A stretch of DNA of 5,412 nucleotides from Deltaproteobacteria bacterium (GTDB lineage Bacteria > Desulfobacterota > GWC2-55-46), in assembly GCA_016234955.1 (NCBI GenBank), contig JACRNN010000180.1:1-5412 (forward strand), in the 5' to 3' direction. The notes below the pieces were generated by a model that did no database searches, was not told the DNA's origin, and saw only the letters and a list, made by a program, of their open reading frames with translations. Within the stretch, counting starts at the first letter, position 1; the number at the start of each line of letters is the position of its first letter. Position numbers and translations under genes: made by a program. Shown here piece by piece: positions 5,206 to 5,412 of this stretch.

Positions 5206-5412
5206 TTACCGCCCCGCCTTCACGGCCTCCCCCTTGAGGAGCGGGAACCCGAGCCCTTCCCTTGTCCTTAAGTACCCCTCGGCGCATCCCCTGGCAAGCG
5301 CCCTGACGCGGCCTATGAACCGCGTCCTCTCGGCAACGCTTATCGCGCCCCTGGCGTCCAACAGGTTGAAGGTATGGGAGCACTTGAGGCAGTAGTCATA
5401 GGCCGGCAGGAA
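5206..5412 (-). CDS. glyQ: Glycyl-tRNA synthetase alpha subunit, C-terminal part (5' end outside window)
   Basis: The minus strand is open from the window edge to a TAA at 5206-5208, with a second TAA directly behind it. The 68 residues end in ...G-K-A-type tail (G-E-A-V-K-A-G-R). They carry the typical GlyQ C-terminus: L-P-A-Y-D-Y near the edge, then H-T-F-N-L-L-D-A-R-G-A-I-S-V, E-R-T-R-F-I-G-R-V-R and R-E-G-L-G-F-P-L-L-K. GlyQ is normally about 300 residues, so about a quarter is visible. The alpha subunit joins with the beta subunit (GlyS) in an alpha2beta2 enzyme that charges tRNA-Gly in the cytoplasm, with the alpha chain carrying the adenylation site. glyS commonly follows glyQ, but here the next gene on the strand is the propeller lipoprotein. 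No convincing terminator is visible behind glyQ. Confidence 0.93.
   Translation of the reverse strand, partial: FLPAYDYCLKCSHTFNLLDARGAISVAERTRFIGRVRALARGCAEGYLRTREGLGFPLLKGEAVKAGR

Overview
The window looks like chromosomal DNA from a GC-rich, Gram-negative-type bacterium. The signs are an exported lipoprotein with a lipobox, a separate glycyl-tRNA synthetase alpha subunit, and many AGG and ATA codons in a GC-rich background. The gene set and the extragenic palindromes would fit Desulfobacterota or Nitrospirota, but that placement is an impression, not proof. No phage, transposase, CRISPR or RNA gene was seen.

Layout, left to right. At 1-407 (+) is the 3' end of phoU, the phosphate-signalling regulator, whose pst/pho neighbours would lie to the left. 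The 377-base gap 408-784 holds a roughly 188-bp imperfect palindromic repeat (441-628), a sigma70-like promoter (676-703) and a pair of 11-bp direct repeats (722-743). At 785-3808 (+) is the main gene, a 1007-residue secreted thermolysin-family (M4) zinc metallopeptidase. It has a signal peptide, two successive FTP/PepSY-type propeptide modules, a catalytic domain with all core residues present, and an unrecognised C-terminal region built from two similar units of about 120 residues.

The convergent gap 3809-4099 (291 bases) holds a strong GC-rich hairpin terminator (3877-3904) and two copies of a short REP-like palindrome. At 4100-5086 (-) is a lipoprotein with an SMP-30/gluconolactonase-like beta-propeller. 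Behind its start lies a third, diverged copy of the palindrome, so the gene is bracketed by the repeat family. At 5206-5412 (-) is the 3' end of glyQ.

The genes do not form one pathway. phoU and glyQ are housekeeping genes at the window edges. The two complete genes both encode exported proteins, a protease and a surface or periplasmic propeller protein. They are transcribed towards each other and show no evident functional coupling. The most unusual item is the peptidase architecture: a duplicated propeptide at one end and a duplicated unknown domain at the other.
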